Shown here in pieces: positions 11,321-20,239 of a DNA stretch of 64,000 nucleotides (positions are counted from its first letter, which is position 1; every line of letters starts with the position of its first letter). The position numbers were made by a program, and so were the translations under genes. Under the pieces are notes generated by a model. It worked only from the letters and a program-made list of their open reading frames with translations. It was not told where the DNA came from and did no database searches. This DNA comes from Tannerellaceae bacterium (GTDB lineage Bacteria; Bacteroidota; Bacteroidia; Bacteroidales; Tannerellaceae): the NCBI GenBank assembly GCA_031288175.1, contig JAITRW010000040.1, positions 62,001-126,000 on the forward strand, read 5' to 3'.

Positions 11321-11364
11321 TCTTGGTGTATGCGGGTTATGTATTTAAAGACTACAACATAGAA

Positions 11365-12663
11365 ATGGCTAAAAGAGCGGAAACGGTCAGTATGGTTGAG
11401 ACCTTGGCGGAATTCAAGGATCTCAAAAATATTAACGAGGAAACCATGATCAAAGTCTTGGAAGAATCGTTTAGGAGTAGTATAGCCAAAATGTTCGGTA
11501 CGGACGAAAATTATGATATCATAGTAAACCCAAAGAAGGGAGATGTTGAAATATGGCGTAATCGCGTCGTCGTGGAAAAAGGAGCTCTGACCGATCCGAA
11601 TTTGGAATTGACTATTGATGAAGCTCGTAAAATTGATTCTGATTGTGAAGTAGGAGAAGAAGTAACCGACAAGGTATTTTTTGAATCTTTTGGACGTCGT
11701 GCTATCCTGAGCCTGCGTCAGACCTTAGCCATGAAAATACTGGACTTGCAAAAGGAGGCATTATTGGCTACTTACCGCGAACGCCTCACTGGGCTGATTG
11801 TCGCCGACGTTTATCAGGTGTGGAAAAAGGAAGTGCTCCTGCTTGATGATGACGGTAACGAATTGATACTCCCTAAACAGGAACAGATTCCCGCCGATTT
11901 CTACCATAAGGGGGATACCGTACGTGCCGTCATCAAGGAAGTAGAATTGGTGAATAATGCTCCACGTATCGTGCTCTCTCGTACCGACAACAACTTCCTC
12001 AAGCGTCTTTTCGAATTAGAAGTACCCGAAATAAATGACGGACTGATCACCATCAAAGCCGTTGCCCGCATCCCTGGTGAACGGGCAAAAATAGCCGTTG
12101 AATCTTACGACGACCGAATTGATCCCGTAGGCGCTTGTGTCGGGATGAAAGGTTCCCGTATACATGGAGTAGTTCGCGAATTGAAAAATGAAAATATTGA
12201 TGTCATTATCTATACTGTCAACACCGCTCTTTTTATCCAACGTGCTTTAAGTCCTGCCAAAGTATCCTCTATCAAACTGTACGAAGAAGAGCAACGTGCC
12301 GAAGTTTACATGCGCCCCGAAGAAGTTTCTCTGGCTATAGGACGTTCCGGACAGAATATTAAGTTAGCCTGTATGTTGACAGGGCATACCATTGACGTCA
12401 TCCGTGACATTGAAGGCGCCGAAGAAGAAGACATTTACCTTGACGAGTTCGCTGATGAGATTGATACTTGGGTTATTGACGCCCTTAAAGGCATTGGATG
12501 TTATACGGCCAAGTCTGTCCTGAACAAGGATAGGAGTGAAGTGATTGAACTCTCCGACTTGGAAGAACAGACGGTAGATGAAGTCTTGCGTATCTTGCAG
12601 AGCGAATTTGAAGAGGACGAAGAACTTGTACCGGAAAACGACGAGGAGACGCAAGTAGAATAA
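11365..12663 (+). CDS. nusA: Transcription termination/antitermination factor NusA
   Basis: The 432-residue product binds RNA polymerase and nascent RNA to control pausing, termination and antitermination. The order is the N-terminal RNAP-binding domain (about 1-130, with FGTDENYDIIVNPKKGDVEI), an S1 domain, and two KH domains (GACVGMKGSRIHGVVREL and EEVSLAIGRSGQNIKLA). The tail is acidic and ends in a helix-hairpin-helix-like part. I chose ATG 11365 (MAKRAETVSM) because the promoter lies between it and the earlier ATG at 11206. infB follows after nine bases. rimP, which precedes nusA in most bacteria, is absent; the upstream neighbour is divergent hisG. Confidence 0.95.
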   Translation: MAKRAETVSMVETLAEFKDLKNINEETMIKVLEESFRSSIAKMFGTDENYDIIVNPKKGDVEIWRNRVVVEKGALTDPNLELTIDEARKIDSDCEVGEEVTDKVFFESFGRRAILSLRQTLAMKILDLQKEALLATYRERLTGLIVADVYQVWKKEVLLLDDDGNELILPKQEQIPADFYHKGDTVRAVIKEVELVNNAPRIVLSRTDNNFLKRLFELEVPEINDGLITIKAVARIPGERAKIAVESYDDRIDPVGACVGMKGSRIHGVVRELKNENIDVIIYTVNTALFIQRALSPAKVSSIKLYEEEQRAEVYMRPEEVSLAIGRSGQNIKLACMLTGHTIDVIRDIEGAEEEDIYLDEFADEIDTWVIDALKGIGCYTAKSVLNKDRSEVIELSDLEEQTVDEVLRILQSEFEEDEELVPENDEETQVE

Positions 12664-12672
12664 AAGATCGGT

Positions 12673-15531
12673 ATGGCGGTTAAGCTGAACAAGATAGCAA
12701 GAGAATCGAATATAGGCGTCGGTACTCTTGGAAACACTTTACGTGCAATGGGGCTTGACATTGAGGACAACCCCAATGCTCGGGTTCCTGACGAGTTAAT
12801 CTCGCCACTCATTGATGAGTGTGCCAAAAATCTCTCGCAACAGGAACGCGCTAACCTTGTCGCTCGGCTTCTTCCGCAAACCGTCGTACAACAGCCAAAA
12901 GAAGAAGAACCTCTCCCTGTCCTCAAACCACTGGTTGTGGAAGAAACGGAAATAAAAACCGTCATCCCCGAAGAGGTCAAACCTAAACTCACCATTATCG
13001 GACATACCGATAATATCGCCACAAACAGCCGTCCGAAAAAGAAATCCAAGCCTAAGTCTTCCGAAAAACCTGTCTCCCCAGAGAAAGAGAAAAAGAAAGA
13101 GAGTAAGACTAATGTAAAAAAGGAGATCCCTAAAGAGACCCCTCCGACCATTCCGGTCATCTCTCCCGTTGACGTCCCGCCGATACCTGATCCGGAACCC
13201 GCCCCTCAACTTGTCGAAGAAGATAAATCTCCTCAACCTGTACTTGTACCTGAATATGACATTGAATCTGCTTTACCCCTTGTTTCTTCCGCATTGGAAC
13301 CGGCCAAAGAAGATACTCCTTTCCGGTTGGAACGGAAATCGGACATTGAGTTTAAAGTCGTAGACAAAATAAACCTTGACGCTATCCCCCAACAAAACAG
13401 GTCTCGACGCAAGGGAGGAAAAGACGAACAGACTCCGGCCGCCGCTACCCCTACAACGGCCACCGCCGCCAACGAGCCTAAGAAGAAAAGGAAACGCATC
13501 AAAAAAGATCGTGTAGATATCCACAATACCCCTGGTACCAATGTCCGTCCTTCATCCGTACAACAACGGCCTCAACAAGACAATACCCCTAGACGCAAGC
13601 TTAAAAAACCCGTCAAGCAAGACACCACAAGTGAAGATATCCAGCGGCAAGTAAAAGAAACTCTCGCCCAGCTCACCGCCAAAGGTAAAAGTAAAGCCTC
13701 CAAGCATCGTCGTGATAAGCGTGAAGCCGCTGCTATCCGCGACACTAGTCGGCAAGCGCAGGCAGCGCAGGAAAGCCGTGTGCTCAAACTCACCGAGTTC
13801 GTCACCGCCAATGACCTCGCCAATATGATGGATGTCCCCGTCACTCAGGTAATCGCCACCTGTATGTCTATTGGTATTATGGTCTCCATCAACCAACGCC
13901 TTGACGCCGAGACTATCAATATTGTGGCCGACGAGTTTGGTTTCCGTACCGAGTATGTCAGTGCCGAAGTCGTCGAAGCTATCAAGTCTGATAACGAAGA
14001 AGTCTCTTCCGAAAATTATGCCACCCGTCCTCCTATCGTGACCGTCATGGGACACGTAGACCACGGTAAAACATCCCTCCTTGATAATATCCGTAGTGCC
14101 AACGTCATTGCTGGTGAAGCAGGAGGTATTACTCAACACATCGGCGCCTATAACGTAGCCCTCCCTAACGGACGGCATATCACTTTCCTGGACACTCCAG
14201 GCCACGAAGCCTTCACTGCCATGCGTGCCCGCGGCGCAAAGGCAACGGATATTGTCATCATCATTGTTGCCGCCGATGATAGTGTCATGCCCCAAACCAT
14301 TGAAGCCATCAATCACGCTTCCGCCGCCGGTGTTCCCATTGTGTTCGCTATCAACAAGATTGACAAACCCGGAGCTAATCCCGACAAGATCAAGGAAGAA
14401 CTGGCCAACATGAATTATCTCCTCGAAGAGTGGGGCGGCAAATACCAAAGTCATGATATCTCCGCAAAGAAAGGTATTGGTATTGAGGAATTGCTCGAAA
14501 AGGTACTGCTCGAAGCTGACCTCCTAGAACTCAAAGCCAACCCTAAACGGCGTGCCATTGGTACCATCATTGAATCGACTCTTGATAAGGGGCGTGGTTT
14601 CGTCGCTACCGTACTTGTCAGCAACGGTACCCTTAAAATAGGTGATATCGTATTGGCCGGTACCCAATATGGCCGTATCAAGGCTATGTTCAATGAACGT
14701 AACCAACGCGTCACCGCCGCTGCTCCTTCCGAACCCGTACTCATCCTTGGCTTAAACGGTGCACCTCAAGCCGGTGATACCTTTAATGTACTTGAAACCG
14801 AACAGGAAGCCCGGGAAATAGCAGGTCGACGCGAACAACTCCAGCGTGAGTTAGGGTTACGTACTCAAAAGATGCTTACCCTTGATGATATCGGACGCCG
14901 CATTGCCATTGGTCGTTTCCAAGAACTCAACGTGATTGTCAAGGGGGACGTTGACGGTTCTGTCGAAGCCCTTTCCGATTCTTTTATCCGCCTTTCCACC
15001 GAAGAAATACAGGTCAATGTCATTCACAAGGCCGTCGGACAGATCTCCGAATCCGACGTCACTCTTGCGGCTACATCGAATGCCATTATCATTGGCTTTC
15101 AAGTACGTCCTGCTCAGGCAGCGCGGCGAGCCGCAGAAAAAGAAGGTGTGGAAATCCGTCTCTATTCGGTCATTTATGATGCCATTGAAGAAGTCCGTTC
15201 CGCTATGGAAGGCATGCTCTCTCCCGAAATCAAGGAAGAGATCACTGCCAGTGTGGAAATTCAGCAGGTATTCAAAATCACCAAGGTTGGAATAATTGCC
15301 GGTTGTATAGTGAAAGAAGGAAGACTCAAACGCACAAACAAAATACGCCTTATTCGCGACGGTATCGTTATCCACACCGGCCTTCTGGGTTCTCTCAAAC
15401 GGTTTAAAGATGATGCCCGTGAAGTGAGCGCAGGACAAGACTGTGGCCTCAACATTCAGAACTTTAACGACATTCAAGTCGGCGACGTGATCGAAGCCTA
15501 CGAAGAAACAGAAGTCAAGAAAACTCTTTGA
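12673..15531 (+). CDS. infB: Translation initiation factor IF-2
   Basis: The 952-residue GTPase places initiator tRNA on the 30S subunit and promotes subunit joining. The N-terminal 60 residues are the IF2-N domain. Residues about 70-370 are a low-complexity Lys/Pro/Glu-rich linker. The G domain has GHVDHGKT (460-467), DTPGH, NKID and a SAKKG-type loop. The C-terminal domains, including the beta-barrel that binds fMet-tRNA, are complete. Length is typical of Bacteroidota IF-2. The gene is nine bases downstream of nusA and 24 bases upstream of the M24 peptidase gene. Confidence 0.97.
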   Translation: MAVKLNKIARESNIGVGTLGNTLRAMGLDIEDNPNARVPDELISPLIDECAKNLSQQERANLVARLLPQTVVQQPKEEEPLPVLKPLVVEETEIKTVIPEEVKPKLTIIGHTDNIATNSRPKKKSKPKSSEKPVSPEKEKKKESKTNVKKEIPKETPPTIPVISPVDVPPIPDPEPAPQLVEEDKSPQPVLVPEYDIESALPLVSSALEPAKEDTPFRLERKSDIEFKVVDKINLDAIPQQNRSRRKGGKDEQTPAAATPTTATAANEPKKKRKRIKKDRVDIHNTPGTNVRPSSVQQRPQQDNTPRRKLKKPVKQDTTSEDIQRQVKETLAQLTAKGKSKASKHRRDKREAAAIRDTSRQAQAAQESRVLKLTEFVTANDLANMMDVPVTQVIATCMSIGIMVSINQRLDAETINIVADEFGFRTEYVSAEVVEAIKSDNEEVSSENYATRPPIVTVMGHVDHGKTSLLDNIRSANVIAGEAGGITQHIGAYNVALPNGRHITFLDTPGHEAFTAMRARGAKATDIVIIIVAADDSVMPQTIEAINHASAAGVPIVFAINKIDKPGANPDKIKEELANMNYLLEEWGGKYQSHDISAKKGIGIEELLEKVLLEADLLELKANPKRRAIGTIIESTLDKGRGFVATVLVSNGTLKIGDIVLAGTQYGRIKAMFNERNQRVTAAAPSEPVLILGLNGAPQAGDTFNVLETEQEAREIAGRREQLQRELGLRTQKMLTLDDIGRRIAIGRFQELNVIVKGDVDGSVEALSDSFIRLSTEEIQVNVIHKAVGQISESDVTLAATSNAIIIGFQVRPAQAARRAAEKEGVEIRLYSVIYDAIEEVRSAMEGMLSPEIKEEITASVEIQQVFKITKVGIIAGCIVKEGRLKRTNKIRLIRDGIVIHTGLLGSLKRFKDDAREVSAGQDCGLNIQNFNDIQVGDVIEAYEETEVKKTL

Positions 15532-15555
15532 ATCCGGTTCTGGTTTCGGAAAAAG

Positions 15556-16731
15556 ATGATGCAGTTGAAGGACGAGTACAGGGAACGATGGAGACAGTTA
15601 CAGGAAGGGATGGCAACAGCAGGGGCGGATGGTTGCCTGGTGTCGACGGTCGTCAATTGGTTCTACCTCACAGGAAGGGTGATGAGTGGTTTCGCTTACC
15701 TACCCGCAGAAGGTGAGCCTTGGTTTTTCATCAAGCGACCGGTAAATGAACAAGGCGAGCATATCCGTTACATTCGCAAACCGGAGGACATTCCGGCATT
15801 GATACGGGAAGTAGGTATTCCCTTGCCGGAAACGTTACTCCTTGAAGCAGACGAGTTACCGTATAGAGAATATGTCCGTCTCGAAGGAATATTTCATCCC
15901 AAAGCCACAGGTAATGCCACAACCCTTTTCCATGCCGCTCGACGTATCAAGACTGACTATGAATTAACTCTTTTCCGTCTTGGAGGAAAGGCTCATACGT
16001 TAGCCTACCAGTCTATACCTGATCTTTTCACACCAGGTATGAAGGAGACGGAATTGCAATGGGAAATAGAGCGGGTTATGCGCCGTTGTGGTTGTATGGG
16101 GCTTATTCGCACGTTCGGTACTTCGATGGAGATTTTCATGGGGAGCGTCTTGGCGGGAGATAATGCAGAGGCACCCTCTCCCTACGATTTTGCACTCGGT
16201 GGTGGTGGTGTTGACTTTTCCCTTCCCATAGGGGGAAATGGGACAAACATTGAGAAAGGGATGACCGTCATGGTAGACATCGGTGGGACGGTGACACCTT
16301 ATATTACGGATATGACACGGGTTTTTTCCTACGGACGCTTGCCGGAAGAAGCTTATCGGGCACATCAGGTTTCCATTGATATACAATCCGTTGTCTCCGA
16401 ATTAGCTATACCGGGCGCAGTTTGTTCGGAGTTATATGATGTAGCCGTTCGTATAGCCTCCAAGGAAGGTCTGGAGGATTTCTTCATGGGAACAAAACAG
16501 AAAGCGCAGTTCATAGGACACGGCATAGGCTTGCAACTGAACGAAGGCCCTATTCTTTCGCACCGTTCAAAAGATATTTTGGAGAAAGGTATGGTATTTG
16601 CTCTTGAACCGAAATTCGTTCTTCCGGAAATCGGTGCTGTAGGAATAGAAAACAGTTTCATTGTCCATGAACACGGCCTTGAAAAGATCACCACTGCCGA
16701 AGAGCAGATACTGCCCTTCCTCGAAACTTGA
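15556..16731 (+). CDS. M24 family metallopeptidase (Xaa-Pro aminopeptidase-like)
   Basis: The 391-residue cytoplasmic enzyme has a creatinase-type N-terminal domain (about 1-140) and a C-terminal pita-bread fold. All five metal ligands of family M24 are visible: Asp in VDIGG, Asp in TDMTR, His in GHGIGL, Glu in ALEPKF and Glu in GIENSF. Such enzymes remove N-terminal residues in front of proline; the exact specificity cannot be read from sequence. Two ATGs in a row occur at 15556 and 15559; either could start. It lies in the nusA-infB run, four bases before the TTG start of folK. Confidence 0.88.
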   Translation: MMQLKDEYRERWRQLQEGMATAGADGCLVSTVVNWFYLTGRVMSGFAYLPAEGEPWFFIKRPVNEQGEHIRYIRKPEDIPALIREVGIPLPETLLLEADELPYREYVRLEGIFHPKATGNATTLFHAARRIKTDYELTLFRLGGKAHTLAYQSIPDLFTPGMKETELQWEIERVMRRCGCMGLIRTFGTSMEIFMGSVLAGDNAEAPSPYDFALGGGGVDFSLPIGGNGTNIEKGMTVMVDIGGTVTPYITDMTRVFSYGRLPEEAYRAHQVSIDIQSVVSELAIPGAVCSELYDVAVRIASKEGLEDFFMGTKQKAQFIGHGIGLQLNEGPILSHRSKDILEKGMVFALEPKFVLPEIGAVGIENSFIVHEHGLEKITTAEEQILPFLET

Positions 16732-16737
16732 TTTACC

Positions 16738-17265
16738 TTGATTACCCTACTCGGATTAGGTTCCAACCTCGGTAACCGCCGTGCTTTTCTAGTACGTGCC
16801 GCCGCAAGATTGGCAGAATATGGTGGAGATGTCCTTATTCTCTCTTCTTTCTATGAAACGGCGCCTTGGGGCTACGACTCGGAGAAACATTTCCTCAATG
16901 CTGCCCTCCTCCTCGAAACGCCATTTTCTCCCGAAGAATTGCTTGATGTTATCCATCAGATCGAAGATGAACTTGGGCGACAACGGCTCAATGCTTCTTA
17001 TACCGATCGTACTATTGACATTGACATCCTCCTTTACGATCATATCGTTCTCAATACGCCGACGCTAACTATACCGCATCCCCTGATGCACCTCCGCCAA
17101 TTCACCCTCGAACCCCTCGTCGAAATTGCTCCCGACTATGTACATCCCGTCCTGCAACAGACGCTCCGACAACTCCGCGAAACATTACTTTCAGAGGAGG
17201 AACGAAAAAATTATCCCGTATTTAGTCGTCCCTATCAAAAAAAGACTTTACTTTGCCCCCGATAA
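16738..17265 (+). CDS. folK: 2-amino-4-hydroxy-6-hydroxymethyldihydropteridine pyrophosphokinase
   Basis: The 175-residue HPPK transfers pyrophosphate from ATP to 6-hydroxymethyl-dihydropterin in folate synthesis. It shows LGLGSNLGNR at the N-terminus, SSFYETAPWGY, the Mg-binding DRTIDIDILLY and IPHPLMHLRQFTLEPL. The start must be TTG 16738: an in-frame TGA, shared with the upstream gene's stop, lies only two codons earlier, and the family motif begins at residue 5. It is probably coupled to translation of the M24 peptidase. folC, a later folate gene, lies elsewhere in this window. Confidence 0.93.
   Translation: MITLLGLGSNLGNRRAFLVRAAARLAEYGGDVLILSSFYETAPWGYDSEKHFLNAALLLETPFSPEELLDVIHQIEDELGRQRLNASYTDRTIDIDILLYDHIVLNTPTLTIPHPLMHLRQFTLEPLVEIAPDYVHPVLQQTLRQLRETLLSEEERKNYPVFSRPYQKKTLLCPR
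17248..17255 (+). promoter_or_regulatory. Possible -7 element for the sigma factor gene
   Basis: TTACTTTG differs from TAnnTTTG by one base and lies at the end of folK. It would give the sigma gene and its followers a promoter of their own. Confidence 0.3.
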
Positions 17266-17342
17266 GTATTGATTTTGTATCATCTAAAAAGAATTCGCCT
17301 ATTGCACATCATTACTCCGTTTCACCAGAGATCAGAGAGGTA

Positions 17343-17939
17343 ATGAGTATACTCAAGCAAATGAATGACGAAGATTTAGTCGTTCTCTATGTAAAAGGCG
17401 ACAATGACGCTTTTGATGTTTTATTGGACCGCTTGAAAGTAGGTTTATTTACGTATATCTCCTATCATGTCCGTAATCATGATGTAGCGGAAGACATCTT
17501 CCAGGAGACTTTTGTAAAAGTAATCTCTACCGTCCGGCAAGGTAGGTATACCGAAACAGGTAAGTTCAAAGCTTGGGTGACACGCATCGCCCATAACCTT
17601 ATCATTGACCATTTCCGCCAAGAACGTAATGAAAATCACGTATCCAATGATGACTCCGAGAGCGATCTCTTCAATAACGCCAAGCTCTGCGACGGTACCA
17701 TTGAAGATCAATTGGTCTTCTCCCAAGTCATGACCGACCTCCGGAAACTCATCCGTTTCCTCCCCGATAATCAACGCGAAGTCTTGGAGATGCGCTATTA
17801 CCTCAACCTCTCCTTCAAAGAAATAGCCGAACAAACCGATGTAAGTATCAATACCGCCTTAGGGAGGATGCGGTATGCCATTCTCAACATGCGCCGTATG
17901 GCCGCCGAACATAATATAGAGTTATCCCTCCCTAAATAG
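17343..17939 (+). CDS. RNA polymerase sigma-70 family (ECF-type) factor
   Basis: The product of about 198 residues has sigma region 2 (VAEDIFQETFVKVI, the RNAP core-binding and -10 recognition part) and region 4 (REVLEMRYYLNLSFKEIAEQ followed by VSINTALGRMRYAI, the helix-turn-helix). The frame is open back to a TTG at 17253, but ATG 17343 (MSILKQMNDEDLV) matches the usual start of this Bacteroidota group. No anti-sigma factor is adjacent. Such constitutively expressed sigma-70 members lie near translation genes in many Bacteroidales; the regulon cannot be told from here. tlpA follows after 12 bases. Confidence 0.88.
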   Translation: MSILKQMNDEDLVVLYVKGDNDAFDVLLDRLKVGLFTYISYHVRNHDVAEDIFQETFVKVISTVRQGRYTETGKFKAWVTRIAHNLIIDHFRQERNENHVSNDDSESDLFNNAKLCDGTIEDQLVFSQVMTDLRKLIRFLPDNQREVLEMRYYLNLSFKEIAEQTDVSINTALGRMRYAILNMRRMAAEHNIELSLPK

Positions 17940-17951
17940 CCCTACCTTGAT

Positions 17952-18527
17952 ATGAAAACGATAAAGACAGTTAATTCGATACATTGTTTAACGCAGGTTA
18001 TTCGATGTGAGAAAAAGTTAGTTTATGTTAGACGCACGCGCCCCTTACTAATAGCCCTCACCCTCCTCCTCGGCACCCTGTGTATGGCCTCAGCCGAAAA
18101 GTTTATTGACGTGGAATTATCAGATCCCTCCGGCAAAAAGCACAAGCTCTCCGAGTATGTCGGCCACGGTAAGCCCGTCCTTCTTGATTTCTGGGCTTCT
18201 TGGTGCATGCCCTGTCGGAGGGAAATGCCCGAAATGGTAGAACTGTATGCCACATACAAGGGGAAATTTGAAATTGTCGGAATATCCCTTGACAGGTCGG
18301 TAGACGCCTGGCAGAAAGCCATCGCCGACTTACATATCACCTGGCCGCAACTCTCCGACTTGAAGCTCTGGAACAATGAAGCGGCCGTTCTTTACAAGGT
18401 ACGCAGCATCCCGCACTTCATCCTCGTCGGAGCGGATGGAACGATACTCGCTGCCGGTATTCACGGTGAAAAACTTCGGGCAAAGATCGCCGAAGCCCTC
18501 AAACAGCCGGTAGTTCCCAAGGAATGA
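17952..18527 (+). CDS. TlpA-like periplasmic thioredoxin
   Basis: The 191-residue product is a thioredoxin-fold protein of the AhpC/TSA-Redoxin-TlpA group. An unusually long N-terminal stretch (about 30 residues) precedes a hydrophobic signal segment (LLIALTLLLGTLCMASA), so export is expected; the true start may be later but no other ATG is available. The active site is WCMPC, preceded by LLDFWAS. SIPHFILV, with the cis-proline, comes later. It probably reduces disulfides in exported proteins or haem handling. The stop overlaps the start of the beta-helix lipoprotein (ATGA). Confidence 0.88.
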   Translation: MKTIKTVNSIHCLTQVIRCEKKLVYVRRTRPLLIALTLLLGTLCMASAEKFIDVELSDPSGKKHKLSEYVGHGKPVLLDFWASWCMPCRREMPEMVELYATYKGKFEIVGISLDRSVDAWQKAIADLHITWPQLSDLKLWNNEAAVLYKVRSIPHFILVGADGTILAAGIHGEKLRAKIAEALKQPVVPKE

Positions 18528-19942
18528 AACTGCACCTGCCGGTCATACTGGCGATTGTCGGCTGGGCAGTAGTTGGTTGTGAGGGTTTTGAAGAAAAATA
18601 TGCCTTTGGTGCCGGTTACCGTTTGTCTTTCTCTGCCGATACACTTTCTTTCGATACATTATTCAGTAACGTCGCTTCCACTACCCGCGCCTTAATGGTG
18701 TACAATCGTTACGGCCGCTCGCTTGACATCGCCTCCATTCGCCTTGAAGGAGCGGGAAGAACCGGTTTCCGTATCAACGTGGATGGGCGTAAGGGTACTC
18801 ATTTCGAGCATGTAAGTCTCCACTCCGGCGATAGCCTTTACATTCTTGTCGAGGTAACTCTTCCTCCAAACGACTCTCCCCTACCCCAACTTACTGCCGA
18901 CCAGCTCAGCTTTGCCCTCAACGGGCAGAGACAGTCTATCCGCCTCGAAGCCTGGGGGCAAGATGTCACGTTCTTTCGTGGCGGATATATTTTTCATTCC
19001 GATACAACACTTATTGCCGAACGCCCTTTCGTGGTCTACGACAGCCTTGTAGTCGCTACCGGTGCAACGCTTCATCTCGCCGCTGGAACTACGTTGTACC
19101 TGCATGACCGTGCCAACCTCGTTGTACAAGGAACGCTCATTGCCGAAGGTACCGCCGAAGCCCCCGTTACCTTGCGCGGCGATCGCCTCGACCATGTCCT
19201 TGATACCGTCCTTCATTACGACAGCGAACCTGCTCAATGGGGAGGTATCACCTTTCATCGGACAAGTAGCAACAATGTTCTCCGTCACACGCTTATCCGT
19301 AACAGCTCTTCTGGACTTACTTTCCTGTCCTCCTCTCCCGAAGCATCAGACCTGACACTCTCCCACTGTCAGCTGACTAACACCGACGGTAATCTGTTGG
19401 ACGCCGTCAATTGGAAAATGGATATCGCCGATACGGAGCTGACCAATGCCGCCGGAACCGTCGTCCGTCTTGTTGGGGGAGACTACCGCTTCATCCATTG
19501 TACCATCGCTAATCACTTCCTTTTCGGTAGGAACGATACCGCCTCTTACGTCTTAGCGCTGTCCAACAAACAGGCTCCGCTTTCCGTCGCTTTTGACAAT
19601 TGCCTGATTGACGGAAGCCGTAGCGCAGGTTACGAATTTTCTTTCGAGGAAAGTAAAGGGAACTTCTTTGATTACCGCTTCGACTATTGTGTCATCAAGG
19701 CAGACGCCGATAGCCTCTCCGCCCATCAATCCGATTGCATCTTTATCACCGAGAGTCCGCTTTACCGCAAGAGAGGGCGTACGGAAGACAAGTATACCTT
19801 CGACTTCCGTTTAGACACCCTCACCGCCCCCGGCATCGGTAAGGCTAATCCCGACATCTCGGCACTATATCCCGTAGACCGTTACGGCGTCAGTCGCCTT
19901 GAAGGAGAACACGGTCCAACCATCGGCGCTTACGAATTTTGA
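18524..19942 (+). CDS. Predicted beta-helix lipoprotein
   Basis: The 472-residue product starts with a lipoprotein signal (lipobox VVGC at about residue 19). An N-terminal beta-sandwich with SFDTLFSNVASTTRALMVYN resembles choice-of-anchor domains. From about residue 170 to 420, short repeating strands (LVVATGATLHLAAGTTLYL, NLVVQGTLIAEGT, APVTLRGDRLD) indicate a right-handed parallel beta-helix, and it ends with PTIGAYEF, a common closing motif of such proteins. It is likely surface or periplasm exposed; ligand unknown. It is co-translated with the TlpA-like gene and ends the plus-strand run, three bases from the end of the efflux operon. Confidence 0.8.
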   Translation: MKLHLPVILAIVGWAVVGCEGFEEKYAFGAGYRLSFSADTLSFDTLFSNVASTTRALMVYNRYGRSLDIASIRLEGAGRTGFRINVDGRKGTHFEHVSLHSGDSLYILVEVTLPPNDSPLPQLTADQLSFALNGQRQSIRLEAWGQDVTFFRGGYIFHSDTTLIAERPFVVYDSLVVATGATLHLAAGTTLYLHDRANLVVQGTLIAEGTAEAPVTLRGDRLDHVLDTVLHYDSEPAQWGGITFHRTSSNNVLRHTLIRNSSSGLTFLSSSPEASDLTLSHCQLTNTDGNLLDAVNWKMDIADTELTNAAGTVVRLVGGDYRFIHCTIANHFLFGRNDTASYVLALSNKQAPLSVAFDNCLIDGSRSAGYEFSFEESKGNFFDYRFDYCVIKADADSLSAHQSDCIFITESPLYRKRGRTEDKYTFDFRLDTLTAPGIGKANPDISALYPVDRYGVSRLEGEHGPTIGAYEF

Positions 19943-19945
19943 TTT

Positions 19946-20239
19946 TTAGACAGCCTGCTCTACATTCCAGACGAAGGCGCGTAATCCTTGCGCTTCGGTG
20001 GCCGCATCCAGTTCGTGCAGCTCTTCGAGGAAAGGGGGAACTCGTTCGGTATCAATCACTGCAAGGATTGCCGAGTTCAGTGTAGGCCATGCATGACTGC
20101 CGAAGTGGGGTTCACCGTTGTGAGAGCCGCGCCCTTGCACGACATCCCATCGTGTAAAGCCACGTATATAGTTTCGTTTCATGACATCAAGAATAGCCTC
20201 GTAGTACGCCTGGTTGAAGGTGATAAATACTGATTTCAT
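19946..20239 (-). CDS. Small PII-like protein at the end of the RND operon
   Basis: The 97-residue cytoplasmic protein has the size and pattern (MKSVFITFNQAYYEAILDVM start, then alternating strands and helices) of PII-like ferredoxin-fold proteins such as DUF3240, which are found next to RND efflux genes. The assignment is structural inference, not a strong motif match. Its start overlaps the stop of the RND pump gene, so it is the last gene of the tolC-mfp-rnd operon. It may sense or modulate the pump. No nucleotide-binding T-loop signature is evident. Confidence 0.6.
   Translation of the reverse strand: MKSVFITFNQAYYEAILDVMKRNYIRGFTRWDVVQGRGSHNGEPHFGSHAWPTLNSAILAVIDTERVPPFLEELHELDAATEAQGLRAFVWNVEQAV

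Noticed and set aside
11206-11364. N-terminal extension of NusA from ATG 11206
   Set aside because: A consensus promoter box lies inside it at 11272, and the added residues do not resemble NusA.
13552-14454. 300-residue open frame on the minus strand
   Set aside because: Shadow of infB; composition follows the complement of the IF-2 linker and G domain.
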